From an uncultured Chlorobiales bacterium (GTDB lineage: Bacteria; Bacteroidota; Chlorobiia; Chlorobiales; Chlorobiaceae), in NCBI GenBank assembly GCA_903901395.1, contig CAIUQW010000040.1, positions 1 through 6,040 of the forward strand: a DNA stretch of 6,040 bases, read 5' to 3'. Positions 1 through 4,954 of the stretch are shown one piece after another; the stretch's first letter is position 1; the number at the start of each line of letters is the position of its first letter. The position numbers and the translations under genes were made by a program. The notes below the pieces were generated by a model. It was not told the DNA's origin and searched no databases. It worked only from the letters and a program-made list of their open reading frames with translations.

Positions 1-704
1 GCCAGCGGATTCGCGGAGGTCTTGCCCTCTTTTTTCAGCTTCGAGAACATCGGCGATTCAGACATCTTCATGCGGATGAAGACCGAAACGCCGACCAGGA
101 AGATCGAGAGCAGGAACGGCACGCGCCAGCCCCAGTCGTTGAAAGTCTCGAGACCCAACGTCTGGCGGACGATCAGGATAACGCCAAGCGAAATGAACAG
201 ACCGAAGGTTGCGGTGGTCTGGATGAAGCTCGTCCAGTAGCCGCGCTGGTTGTCGGGCGAGTGCTCAGCGACGTAGGTAGCCGCGCCGCCGTACTCACCG
301 CCAAGCGCGAGACCTTGCAGGAGTCGCAGGAGGAAGACGATGGCCGGAGCCGCGAAGCCGATCTGCGCGTAGCCGGGAACGAGACCGATCACGAAGGTCG
401 AGCCGCCCATGATGACGAGCGTCACGAGGAAGGTGTACTTGCGTCCGATGAGGTCACCGAGACGTCCGAAGAAGAGAGCGCCGAAAGGACGGACGACGAA
501 ACCGGCAGCGAACGTGGCCAGAGTCGCCAAGAGAGCGGCGGTCGGGTTGTCTTTCGGGAAGAACTGTTCGGAAATGATCTTCGCGAGCGAACCGAAGATA
601 TAGAAGTCATACCACTCGATGAGGGTGCCTACGGAGGAGGCCGCAATGACCTTCCGCGTGCTGGATACCTCTTCGGAGTGGGAGGCAGAGTAGTTTTGTG
701 CCAT
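1..704 (-). CDS. MFS transporter, metabolite:H+ symporter (MHS) type, N-terminal part
   Basis: This is a proton-coupled inner-membrane transporter of the Major Facilitator Superfamily. About 234 residues are visible; the C-terminal half runs off the left edge of the window. The start is ATG at 704, chosen because AAGGAG (712-717) sits 7 nt upstream and because the protein begins with a short polar tail before the first membrane segment (IEWYDFYIFGS). The loop between helices 2 and 3 carries the MFS signature GRLGDLIGRK. Further on, LGGEYGGAATYVAEHSP followed by RGYWTS matches the conserved block of the MHS subfamily (ProP, ShiA, KgtP relatives), whose substrates are organic acids, betaines or shikimate. 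Alternating hydrophobic segments fit about six transmembrane helices in the visible part. The substrate cannot be told from the sequence. It lies 79 bp downstream of the universal stress protein gene on the same strand, but a terminator intervenes. Family call is firm; specificity is open. Confidence 0.93.
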   Translation of the reverse strand, partial: MAQNYSASHSEEVSSTRKVIAASSVGTLIEWYDFYIFGSLAKIISEQFFPKDNPTAALLATLATFAAGFVVRPFGALFFGRLGDLIGRKYTFLVTLVIMGGSTFVIGLVPGYAQIGFAAPAIVFLLRLLQGLALGGEYGGAATYVAEHSPDNQRGYWTSFIQTTATFGLFISLGVILIVRQTLGLETFNDWGWRVPFLLSIFLVGVSVFIRMKMSESPMFSKLKKEGKTSANPL

Positions 705-711
705 ACAAAAG

Positions 712-717
712 CTCCTT
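712..717 (-). promoter_or_regulatory. Ribosome binding site of the MFS transporter gene
   Basis: AAGGAG on the minus strand, 7 nt before the ATG at 704. It is the strongest Shine-Dalgarno sequence seen in the window and fixes the transporter start. Confidence 0.8.
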
Positions 718-733
718 GGTTGATGAAAAAAGA

Positions 734-753
734 GTCTGAAAATTGTCTGAAAA
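734..753. repeat. Tandem 9-bp direct repeats upstream of the transporter gene
   Basis: GTCTGAAAA occurs at 734-742 and again at 745-753, an 11-bp period (about one helical turn), in the short gap between the stress gene and the transporter. Direct repeats with this phasing are typical of sites bound side by side by a dimeric regulator. The second copy overlaps the poly-A/T tract of the terminator at 750-775, so the repeat could also be coincidental low-complexity sequence. No regulator is identified. Confidence 0.4.
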
Positions 754-775
754 AAACGGCATCGAATCGACGCCG
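750..775 (-). terminator. Intrinsic terminator after the universal stress protein gene
   Basis: Read on the minus strand, CGGCGTCG (775-768), loop ATT, and CGATGCCG (764-757) form an 8-bp stem with one G-U pair, followed at once by seven T (756-750). It begins 9 nt after the stop codon of the stress protein gene and lies entirely before the transporter RBS. It should end most stress-gene transcripts, so the transporter would depend on read-through or on its own promoter. Confidence 0.8.
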
Positions 776-783
776 GAAACGGT

Positions 784-1221
784 TCAGTCGATGAACTCGT
801 GCTCGTTCTCCTTGACGACGAGCACCGGGCAGGGAGAGCGTCTGACGATGTGTTCCGCCACGCTGCCGAGAATCATGCGCTTGAGTCCCTTGCGTCCGTG
901 GGAGCCCATGATGATGATGTCCGCTTCCTGGCGGTTGGCGTAATCGAGGATGCACTCTTCCGGGAAGCCTTCGTAGATGGCGTAATCGGCCACGACGCCG
1001 GCCATCTGTTCTTCTTCGATAAGCGCGGCGAGCTTCTGCTCCTCATCGGAGTTCTCTTTTTCGAGACCGTGCGAGTAATTCATCGTGGGGTCGTTTTCCA
1101 CGACGCCGACCAGGAAGACTTTGGCGTCCGACAGCTTCGCAAACTCGTTTGCATACTGCATTGCCTTTCGGGAAAGGCCGGAAAAGTCAACCGGGCAGAT
1201 GATCTTTTTGATGGTAATCAT
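784..1221 (-). CDS. Universal stress protein (UspA family)
   Basis: A single-domain cytoplasmic universal stress protein of 145 residues, the usual length for the family. The N-terminus has the typical first strand and acidic residue (IKKIICPVDFS, Asp12). The C-terminal nucleotide-binding motif G-2x-G-9x-G-S is complete: GSHG at 106-109 and GS at 119-120, followed by the final strand SPCPVLVV. This marks it as the ATP-binding type (UspFG/MJ0577-like) rather than E. coli UspA, which lacks this motif. Such proteins bind ATP and help survival under starvation or energy stress; the partner is unknown here. The start is ATG at 1221, with no good Shine-Dalgarno sequence before it. It is followed by its own terminator and then by a transporter gene on the same strand. 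Usp genes next to transporters are common, so a role in controlling the transporter is possible but inferred. Confidence 0.95.
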   Translation of the reverse strand: MITIKKIICPVDFSGLSRKAMQYANEFAKLSDAKVFLVGVVENDPTMNYSHGLEKENSDEEQKLAALIEEEQMAGVVADYAIYEGFPEECILDYANRQEADIIIMGSHGRKGLKRMILGSVAEHIVRRSPCPVLVVKENEHEFID

Positions 1222-1536
1222 AGCCAGTCAGATGGTTTGGGTTGATTGAACGACATAAAAAAAAATCGCCGGATACCATGTAATATCCCCGTTATCCTGC
1301 CTGAAGCGCAGGCGGTACGTTCCCCAGAAGGACAGCGCATTTGTCCGGAAACAGGGTATTGAACGGTATTGGCGTGGTAAACTCTCGCCGGAAAGACTGA
1401 AACGGCGAAAAGAACAGGATTTTTACAGATATGACGATGACTCTTTTACGAAAGGCGGCTGGAGAGCCGGCCTTCAAAAAGATCATCGAGTCGGATGAAC
1501 AGACGGCGCATACTATGTGCGATGCTCCAAAGAAAT

Positions 1537-1565
1537 AATATAACTATATAACCCTTTTAGAACAA
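1537..1565 (-). promoter_or_regulatory. Possible promoter reading towards the stress protein gene
   Basis: On the minus strand, TTGTTC (1565-1560) and TATATT (1542-1537) are separated by exactly 17 bp in an AT-rich stretch, a reasonable match to a housekeeping -35/-10 pair. It would give a leader of about 310 nt ahead of the stress protein gene, which is long; a nearer promoter could exist. Low confidence because AT-rich DNA yields such matches by chance. Confidence 0.3.
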
Positions 1566-1612
1566 GTAAACGATTGTTTATTTTCGTTATTGGCGTAAAA
1601 ACGAGAGGAAAT

Positions 1613-1642
1613 AAAAAAGCCGCAGTTGCCTGCGGCTTTTTT
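1613..1642. terminator. Bidirectional intrinsic terminator downstream of the porin gene
   Basis: GCCGCAG (1619-1625), loop TTGC, CTGCGGC (1630-1636): a perfect 7-bp GC-rich stem flanked by six A on the left (1613-1618) and six T on the right (1637-1642). The symmetry lets it work on both strands. It lies 22 bp past the stop codon of the minus-strand porin gene, which it most likely serves. On the plus strand it would stop any transcript arising in the 1222-1612 gap. Confidence 0.9.
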
Positions 1643-1664
1643 AAGCATTGCTGCGAAACCAACC

Positions 1665-2759
1665 TTAGAAGGTAACGGTAGCAACAAGTTCAGTGCGGAG
1701 TCTGTCTCTGTCGATTTTGGTATCGGCTGCTTTGTCTTTCGCAGATGCCGCCCAGTAACGGATGATCGGAGTCACGCTGAATGAACCGGCAGCGGAATCG
1801 TATACCTTGAAGTTGTACTGTGCCCAAACGAAGACGTTGGTGTAGTCGATATTGAGATTATCGGTCTTGTCGGTGGCCTTGTTGTAGTCGATCCAGGCCA
1901 TGGCGTTACCTACTTCGCCTTTGAGTCTCAGGATGTAAGCACTGTAATCGACATTTGCGGCTGCGCTACCTGCGGTGTAGTTGCCATTGTCTTTACATTT
2001 GGTGTAGAAGCCGCTCAGGCCGATCTTGGCGTCACCGGCTGGCACGGAGAGGTTGGCGCCAAAAGTGTCGGGGGTGACGTTCGAGTAGTTGAGGCCGTCA
2101 AGATTGGTGAGGCCGATGATAGCCTGGGGCTCGACGGTGACATCGCCGATCTTATCCTTGTATGTCAGGTGCAGGGCGTAAGCGTCGTTGAAAAGGCCGT
2201 CACCTTTAGCCGTAGAGTTATCCGTAACGTCGTTGTCAAATACGACGAGGGTGGCGTTGGCTTCACCAGAACCGAGCTTGCAGCCATAGTTGAGGCCGTA
2301 GACGCGATCCATGTTGAACGTTGCCACCGGGATATCGGCATCGGAGAACGGGTAAAGAGCCAGATCGAAGATGGGGTTGTTGACCGAACCCAGCGGCAAA
2401 CGGCCAACCATGTAATGGCTGTCTTTCATGACGCGGCCGAAGTAGAGCTGTGAGATATCGATGCCCGAAGCCTCTTCGTTGTTGTTCTCGACAGTGTTCC
2501 AGCCACCAGCGTTGTTGTCAGTGGTCAGCAAGGTTTTGAAGAAGTACCCGCTGCCAAGATCGGCGGAGGCCTTCAGGCGCAAGCGGTAGGCGAACTGGAG
2601 ATCGTTTGTATTATCGGTAGCTGTATCGCCGGTTGTTTCCGTAAACTGACCCCTGACGCGCGTAGAGGCGTCGCCGCTGAGTTTCAGTTCAGCCGAAGCC
2701 GGTGATGCGTATGCCAGTACTGCGCACATGGCAGCAAGTGACAGCATTTTTTTCATCAT
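1665..2759 (-). CDS. Porin-like outer-membrane beta-barrel protein
   Basis: A 364-residue exported protein. Residues 1-23 form a classic Sec signal peptide (basic MMKKM, hydrophobic LSLAAMCAVLAY, cleavage site PASA before ELKLSGD). The mature part is rich in alternating polar and hydrophobic strands and in Asn/Asp/Gly turns, and it ends in Phe (VATVTF), the C-terminal signal for outer-membrane barrel insertion. The segment LYFGRVMKDSHYMVGRLPLG (residues 105-124) resembles the barrel and constriction region of general bacterial porins. It probably lets small solutes across the outer membrane; no substrate can be inferred. Two cysteines (160 and 255) are present, unusual in porins. The start is ATG at 2759 or the adjacent ATG at 2756. 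GGAGA (2764-2768) lies 4 or 7 nt upstream, so the second may be the true one. A longer frame to GTG 2849 is rejected because it would precede the signal peptide and overlap the leader. The gene stands alone, with its own terminator and leader. Confidence 0.88.
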   Translation of the reverse strand: MMKKMLSLAAMCAVLAYASPASAELKLSGDASTRVRGQFTETTGDTATDNTNDLQFAYRLRLKASADLGSGYFFKTLLTTDNNAGGWNTVENNNEEASGIDISQLYFGRVMKDSHYMVGRLPLGSVNNPIFDLALYPFSDADIPVATFNMDRVYGLNYGCKLGSGEANATLVVFDNDVTDNSTAKGDGLFNDAYALHLTYKDKIGDVTVEPQAIIGLTNLDGLNYSNVTPDTFGANLSVPAGDAKIGLSGFYTKCKDNGNYTAGSAAANVDYSAYILRLKGEVGNAMAWIDYNKATDKTDNLNIDYTNVFVWAQYNFKVYDSAAGSFSVTPIIRYWAASAKDKAADTKIDRDRLRTELVATVTF

Positions 2760-2763
2760 GTGT

Positions 2764-2768
2764 TCTCC
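2764..2768 (-). promoter_or_regulatory. Ribosome binding site of the porin gene
   Basis: GGAGA on the minus strand, 4 nt from ATG 2759 and 7 nt from ATG 2756. It rules out the upstream GTG at 2849 as the start. Confidence 0.7.
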
Positions 2769-2796
2769 GTTAGGTTGTGTGATGCGTGTTGTGAAG

Positions 2797-2830
2797 ACAA
2801 AAAGAAACCGCCGTTGGCGGCCGGTCGCCA
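2797..2830 (-). promoter_or_regulatory. Candidate attenuator in the porin mRNA leader
   Basis: On the minus strand CCGCC (2820-2816), loop AAC, GGCGG (2812-2808) form a 5-bp GC stem followed by TTTCTTTTT (2807-2799), which resembles a weak intrinsic terminator placed before the porin RBS. The left arm of this stem overlaps a second possible helix: TGGCG (2830-2826) pairing with CGCCA (2819-2815) around loop ACCGGC. The two helices cannot form together, the arrangement expected of terminator and antiterminator. Stems are short, so this could also be a simple stabilising 5' hairpin. Confidence 0.4.
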
Positions 2831-2851
2831 CTTTGAAAAGCGGCAACACAA

Positions 2852-2857
2852 AGTATA
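2852..2857 (-). promoter_or_regulatory. Candidate -10 box of the porin gene
   Basis: TATACT on the minus strand, five of six matches to the housekeeping -10 consensus. Transcription would start near 2845, giving a leader of roughly 85 nt that contains the hairpins at 2797-2830. No good -35 hexamer is found 16-18 bp upstream (CCATAA at 17 bp), so the promoter may need an activator or use another sigma factor. Confidence 0.4.
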
Positions 2858-2916
2858 CAAAAGAACGGGTGTGGTTATGGTTAACGCTAAATTAAGTAAA
2901 TAGTATTGATTAGTCC

Positions 2917-2949
2917 AAAAAAAAGATGCATTTCCCCTTTTGGGGGTGC
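2917..2949 (-). terminator. Orphan terminator-like hairpin upstream of the porin gene
   Basis: Read on the minus strand: CCCC (2945-2942), loop AAAA, GGGG (2937-2934), with an outer GCA/TGC pairing (2949-2947 with 2930-2928) across a small internal loop, then ATC and eight T (2924-2917). The T-run makes this a terminator for minus-strand transcription, yet no protein gene lies upstream on that strand before 3220. It may end a small RNA or block antisense transcription of the Nudix leader. Confidence 0.45.
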
Positions 2950-3041
2950 TGCTCTTCTATACTTGTAAAATCTGATAATCAAGGCTATTTGCGCTTTTCA
3001 CTTGAAGATACCGGTGATCAGCATAGGCAATCGCATTCTCG

Positions 3042-3071
3042 CTTATCGAACATACAGATGTTCTCGATAAG
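3042..3071. other. Strong stem-loop in the porin/Nudix gap
   Basis: CTTATC (3042-3047) pairs with GATAAG (3066-3071), and GAACAT (3048-3053) pairs with ATGTTC (3058-3063). This gives 12 base pairs with a 2-nt bulge (3064-3065) and a loop ACAG. It has no T-run on either side, so it is not a terminator. It could be an operator or the 5' hairpin of a small RNA read on the minus strand. Confidence 0.55.
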
Positions 3072-3074
3072 TTA

Positions 3075-3101
3075 TTGTATGAATGTGTTTATATATATAA
3101 T
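3075..3101 (+). promoter_or_regulatory. Possible promoter of the Nudix gene
   Basis: TTGTAT (3075-3080) and a perfect TATAAT (3096-3101) on the plus strand, separated by 15 bp, which is 2 bp shorter than ideal. Transcription would begin near 3108 and give a leader of about 120 nt. The AT-rich context makes chance matches likely. Confidence 0.3.
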
Positions 3102-3121
3102 CATGTGTAAATATATATAAA
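3088..3121. repeat. AT-rich 11-bp inverted repeat
   Basis: TTTATATATAT (3088-3098) and ATATATATAAA (3111-3121) are perfect inverted copies with a 12-bp spacer. The element sits in the middle of the porin/Nudix gap and overlaps the candidate -10 box of the Nudix gene. It may be a promoter-melting or regulator-binding site. Confidence 0.5.
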
Positions 3122-3226
3122 ATGCAGTAATCCTTTTGAGCTGAATGACGGAAAAGAAGTGTCAATCGTGAAATATTTCGTTTATTTCCTGATGAAACTA
3201 TCGATCATTGCAACGGTCAAGTGTAT

Positions 3227-3748
3227 ATGAACTTTCCTTCAAGAAAACCGGTCCATCTGAGAGTCAGCGCCCTGTGCATTCAGGACGGTCATGCGTTGTT
3301 TGTCGAGCACCGGAGCTTCGCGCCGGAGGATCCGGCCATGCCCGAAAGCTACTGGATTCTGCCGGGCGGGGTGGTCGAACGGGGTGAAACGCTTGAAGAA
3401 GCGCTCCGGCGGGAGCTGCTGGAGGAGACTGGTCTGGAGTGCACGGTGGGCGGGATGGTGTTCATCAAGGAGCTGCTCTGGCCGCATCCGGGCTTGCCGG
3501 GGCAAGGCGAGCGGCACCACTCGGTTTCGCTCGGCTTTCACTGCGAAGTGACCGGCGGCACGCTCATGACTGGCCGCGATCCCGAACTTCCCGACGAAAA
3601 GCAGGTGATCCTCGAAAGCCGCTGGCTGCCGCTCGCTGAACTGGCCAGCTACAGCCTCTATCCGCCTTTTCTGTATGATTTTATCGACTCTGGACTTCGC
3701 CGCGGTTTCGGCACCCTCTGCCCGGAGTTCTTCGACTCGAAGCGGTGA
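3227..3748 (+). CDS. Nudix hydrolase
   Basis: A 173-residue cytoplasmic Nudix enzyme that hydrolyses a nucleoside diphosphate linked to another moiety (X), using divalent metal. The full Nudix box GX5EX7REUXEEXGU is present: Gly48, Glu54, then RELLEETGL at 62-70, including the metal-binding glutamates 63, 66 and 67. Before it, residues 10-47 give the usual beta strands ending in YWILPGG. The later EKQVILESRWLPLAEL is the typical strand where Nudix proteins read their substrate. Family members range from ADP-ribose and dinucleotide pyrophosphatases to mutagenic-nucleotide cleaners; the substrate cannot be assigned from this sequence. ATG 3227 is preferred; GTG 3221 in the same frame would add two residues. 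Neither has a good Shine-Dalgarno sequence. The gene is alone on its strand and converges with the downstream DUF1207-like gene, with repeat hairpins between them. Confidence 0.93.
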   Translation: MNFPSRKPVHLRVSALCIQDGHALFVEHRSFAPEDPAMPESYWILPGGVVERGETLEEALRRELLEETGLECTVGGMVFIKELLWPHPGLPGQGERHHSVSLGFHCEVTGGTLMTGRDPELPDEKQVILESRWLPLAELASYSLYPPFLYDFIDSGLRRGFGTLCPEFFDSKR

Positions 3749-3766
3749 TGGAAGGCGAGTTGAAGA

Positions 3767-3863
3767 GGGCAACCGCAAGGGATTGCCCCTACAACAGAAA
3801 TGGCGGAAATATGCATTGTTTCCCGGTCTTTCGTAGGGGCAGTCCCGACTTGTCGGGATGCCC
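3767..3863. repeat. Paired-hairpin intergenic repeat, copy 1
   Basis: The left hairpin pairs GGGCAACC (3767-3774) with GG (3779-3780) and TTGCCC (3783-3788), with a two-base bulge and a GCAA tetraloop, then ends in CCCCTAC (3786-3792). The right hairpin opens with GTAGGGG (3833-3839) and pairs GGGCA plus TCCCGAC (3837-3849, one bulged G) with GTCGGGA plus TGCCC (3852-3863). The two hairpins face each other across a 40-bp spacer, and their CCCCTAC/GTAGGGG edges are themselves complementary. It lies in the convergent gap after the Nudix gene, a usual place for REP-like elements and one where it could help end both transcripts. Confidence 0.75.
3805..3840 (+). repeat. 36-bp direct repeat, first copy
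   Basis: Matches 3932-3967 at 32 of 36 positions, offset by 127 bp. Both begin GGAAAT, share TGTTTCCCGGTCTTT in the middle and end GTAGGGGC. This shows the two paired-hairpin elements are copies of one family, with the spacer better conserved than the hairpin arms. Confidence 0.85.
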
Positions 3864-3900
3864 TGATTTACCACCTTGCTGGGGTTTGGTGGTTGCATGA

Positions 3901-3989
3901 AATTCGGGCAGGCACAGGGGCCTGCCCCTACGGAAATTTGCGATGTTTCCCGGTCTTTTGTAGGGGCTGGCCTTGCGCCTGCCCGAATT
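3901..3989. repeat. Paired-hairpin intergenic repeat, copy 2
   Basis: The ends are perfect 13-bp inverted repeats: AATTCGGGCAGGC (3901-3913) and GCCTGCCCGAATT (3977-3989). Inside, GGGCAGGC pairs with GCCTGCCC (3906-3913 with 3920-3927), and GGGCTGGC pairs with GCCTGCCC (3964-3971 with 3977-3984, one T-T mismatch). CCCCTAC (3925-3931) faces GTAGGGG (3960-3966) across a 28-bp spacer. The whole 89-bp unit can form either two separate hairpins or one long cruciform. It resembles a small non-autonomous or REP/BIME-type element; no transposase is nearby. Confidence 0.8.
3932..3967 (+). repeat. 36-bp direct repeat, second copy
   Basis: Second copy of the sequence at 3805-3840, differing at four positions. 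Within it GGAAA (3932-3936) and TTTCC (3946-3950) are also inverted, adding a small third hairpin in the element's centre. Confidence 0.85.
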
Positions 3990-3999
3990 CCGGTTATCA

Positions 4000-4011
4000 G
4001 TCGGATCCGAC
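4000..4011. repeat. 12-bp perfect palindrome after the DUF1207-like gene
   Basis: GTCGGATCCGAC is fully self-complementary and lies 23 bp past the stop codon of the minus-strand DUF1207-like gene. Having no loop and no T-run, it is not a standard terminator; it may be a protein-binding site or chance. Confidence 0.4.
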
Positions 4012-4033
4012 CGATCTGTCAGGTAAACTGAAA

Positions 4034-4912
4034 TCACAAATCAACAATCATGCCAAGCGTGGTGTAGCTTTCGGGCTTGTAGTAGTACATGCCCTGACGG
4101 CTCATGCCTGAGAAATAGTTGGCGGCGACGCGGACGCCGTTCAGGCCGAGCGAGGTCAGGCGCATTCCCGCTTGCAGGTTCCAGGTGCCCCGGTAGCCTT
4201 TCGTTCTGCCCTCATCCCAATTCCATTTCGGAAGCAGCTTGAAGTCGGCGGCCACGTAGGCGTGCGACGGCAGGCCGATTTCAGCTCCAGCCTGGAACGA
4301 ACTCGGGCTGATTTTGTCCGGAATGGTGTGGTACATGTACTGGTAGCCGAGGTAGACCCTGCGGCCCGGCGCGGAGAGAGCGCCCGTCACGTTGACGAAC
4401 TCGCGGCTGTAGGTGAAGGGAATCTTGCCGCCGGGGACGAGATGCGGATTCAGCCACTGGCCGTCAGCATCGGTGTGGCCGTCCTCGAAGTGGGCCGAGA
4501 TGTGGCTCAGGCGAACCCGCACGCTCGCTTCGTCAAAAGGCAGCTTGCACGTCTTGAGCTGATGCCGGAAGGTGGTGTTGACGCCGAACTGGTAGTCGAT
4601 GCAGTCTACCGGGAACTTGAAGTTATTGGTTCTGTTGAGCAGCGACCAGGTGGCGAAGTCGATGCCGAAGGCGAAGGACTTGTTCTTGTTCTGATAGAGG
4701 TCAGCCGAGGTGCCGATGTCGAGCTGGAGCTGCTTTTTGCCGAGCATCGGCATGACGGCGATTCGCGGCTCCGTCGGGTCGGCGAGCAGTGGCTCGAAGA
4801 GCGTGTCGAAGTTCGGCTTGATCGCCGATTCGGCCATCGCGGATTTCGCCGGTGCCGCAACGCAAAGAGCGCCGAGCATCGTTGCCGTTAGAAGAGAGGT
4901 GCGTTTGTTCAT
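4034..4912 (-). CDS. Exported protein, probably DUF1207 family
   Basis: A 292-residue secreted protein of unknown function. Residues 1-27 are a signal peptide (MNKRTS, hydrophobic LLTATMLGALCVAAP, cleavage after AMA). The mature protein opens with LFEPLLADPTEPR (38-50) and carries RLSHISAHFEDGH (134-146), two blocks I associate with DUF1207 proteins; this is recollection, not a search. Many aromatic residues and short alternating strands (for example residues 186-195 and 261-278) suggest a beta-barrel or periplasmic beta-rich fold, possibly in the outer membrane, although the last residue is Leu and not Phe. Cysteines 104 and 122 could form a disulfide. ATG 4912 is the start, needed for the signal peptide, with only a weak RBS. 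It lies 42 bp after pyrB on the same strand with no terminator between, so the two may share a transcript although no functional link is evident. Confidence 0.75.
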   Translation of the reverse strand: MNKRTSLLTATMLGALCVAAPAKSAMAESAIKPNFDTLFEPLLADPTEPRIAVMPMLGKKQLQLDIGTSADLYQNKNKSFAFGIDFATWSLLNRTNNFKFPVDCIDYQFGVNTTFRHQLKTCKLPFDEASVRVRLSHISAHFEDGHTDADGQWLNPHLVPGGKIPFTYSREFVNVTGALSAPGRRVYLGYQYMYHTIPDKISPSSFQAGAEIGLPSHAYVAADFKLLPKWNWDEGRTKGYRGTWNLQAGMRLTSLGLNGVRVAANYFSGMSRQGMYYYKPESYTTLGMIVDL

Positions 4913-4954
4913 GATGTATCGTTCTTGGTCGTCGATGATTGTCTCTAATAAATA

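Larger units (their letters stand above)
1222..1664. other. Gene-poor intergenic region (443 bp)
   Basis: No convincing gene is visible between the stress protein gene and the porin gene. It contains a run of nine A (1257-1265), a strong hairpin with a 9-bp stem and one bulged G (1452-1460 paired with 1465-1474, loop GGAG), a smaller hairpin (GCCTG and CAGGC around 1299-1313), a possible minus-strand promoter (1537-1565) and the terminator at 1613-1642. A plus-strand frame is open from 1259 to 1495 but has no ATG, GTG or TTG codon. A 35-codon plus-strand reading frame (1430-1537) overlaps the hairpin and has no ribosome binding site. Confidence 0.6.
2950..3226. other. AT-rich intergenic region upstream of the Nudix gene
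   Basis: No credible protein gene. The stretch holds a strong stem-loop (3042-3071), a long AT inverted repeat (3088-3121), a possible plus-strand promoter (3075-3101) and a 10-bp palindrome GAAATATTTC (3170-3179). It must contain the promoter of the Nudix gene and could encode a small RNA on the minus strand. Confidence 0.5.

Noticed and set aside
261..794. 177-codon plus-strand frame opposite the transporter
   Set aside because: It is complementary to the well-supported MFS coding frame, has an unnatural Glu/Arg-rich composition and lacks a recognisable domain.
799..1245. 148-codon plus-strand frame opposite the universal stress protein
   Set aside because: It is antisense to a gene with a complete ATP-binding motif, and its own product shows no known pattern.
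1292..1486. 64-codon minus-strand frame in the stress/porin gap
   Set aside because: No ribosome binding site, no recognisable domain, and it overlaps hairpins; chance reading is likelier.
2926..3120. 64-codon plus-strand frame upstream of the Nudix gene
   Set aside because: It runs through a terminator hairpin, a stem-loop and AT repeats, with no RBS and an implausible product.
3767..3989. CRISPR array
   Set aside because: Only two copies of the 36-bp direct repeat, not identical, each embedded in inverted hairpins with unequal spacing, and no cas genes.
3239..4111. Frames running through the repeat gap (3239-3898 minus, 3789-4037 minus, 3800-4111 plus)
   Set aside because: They are shadows of the Nudix gene or read through the paired-hairpin repeats; similar peptides arise twice simply because the repeat is duplicated.
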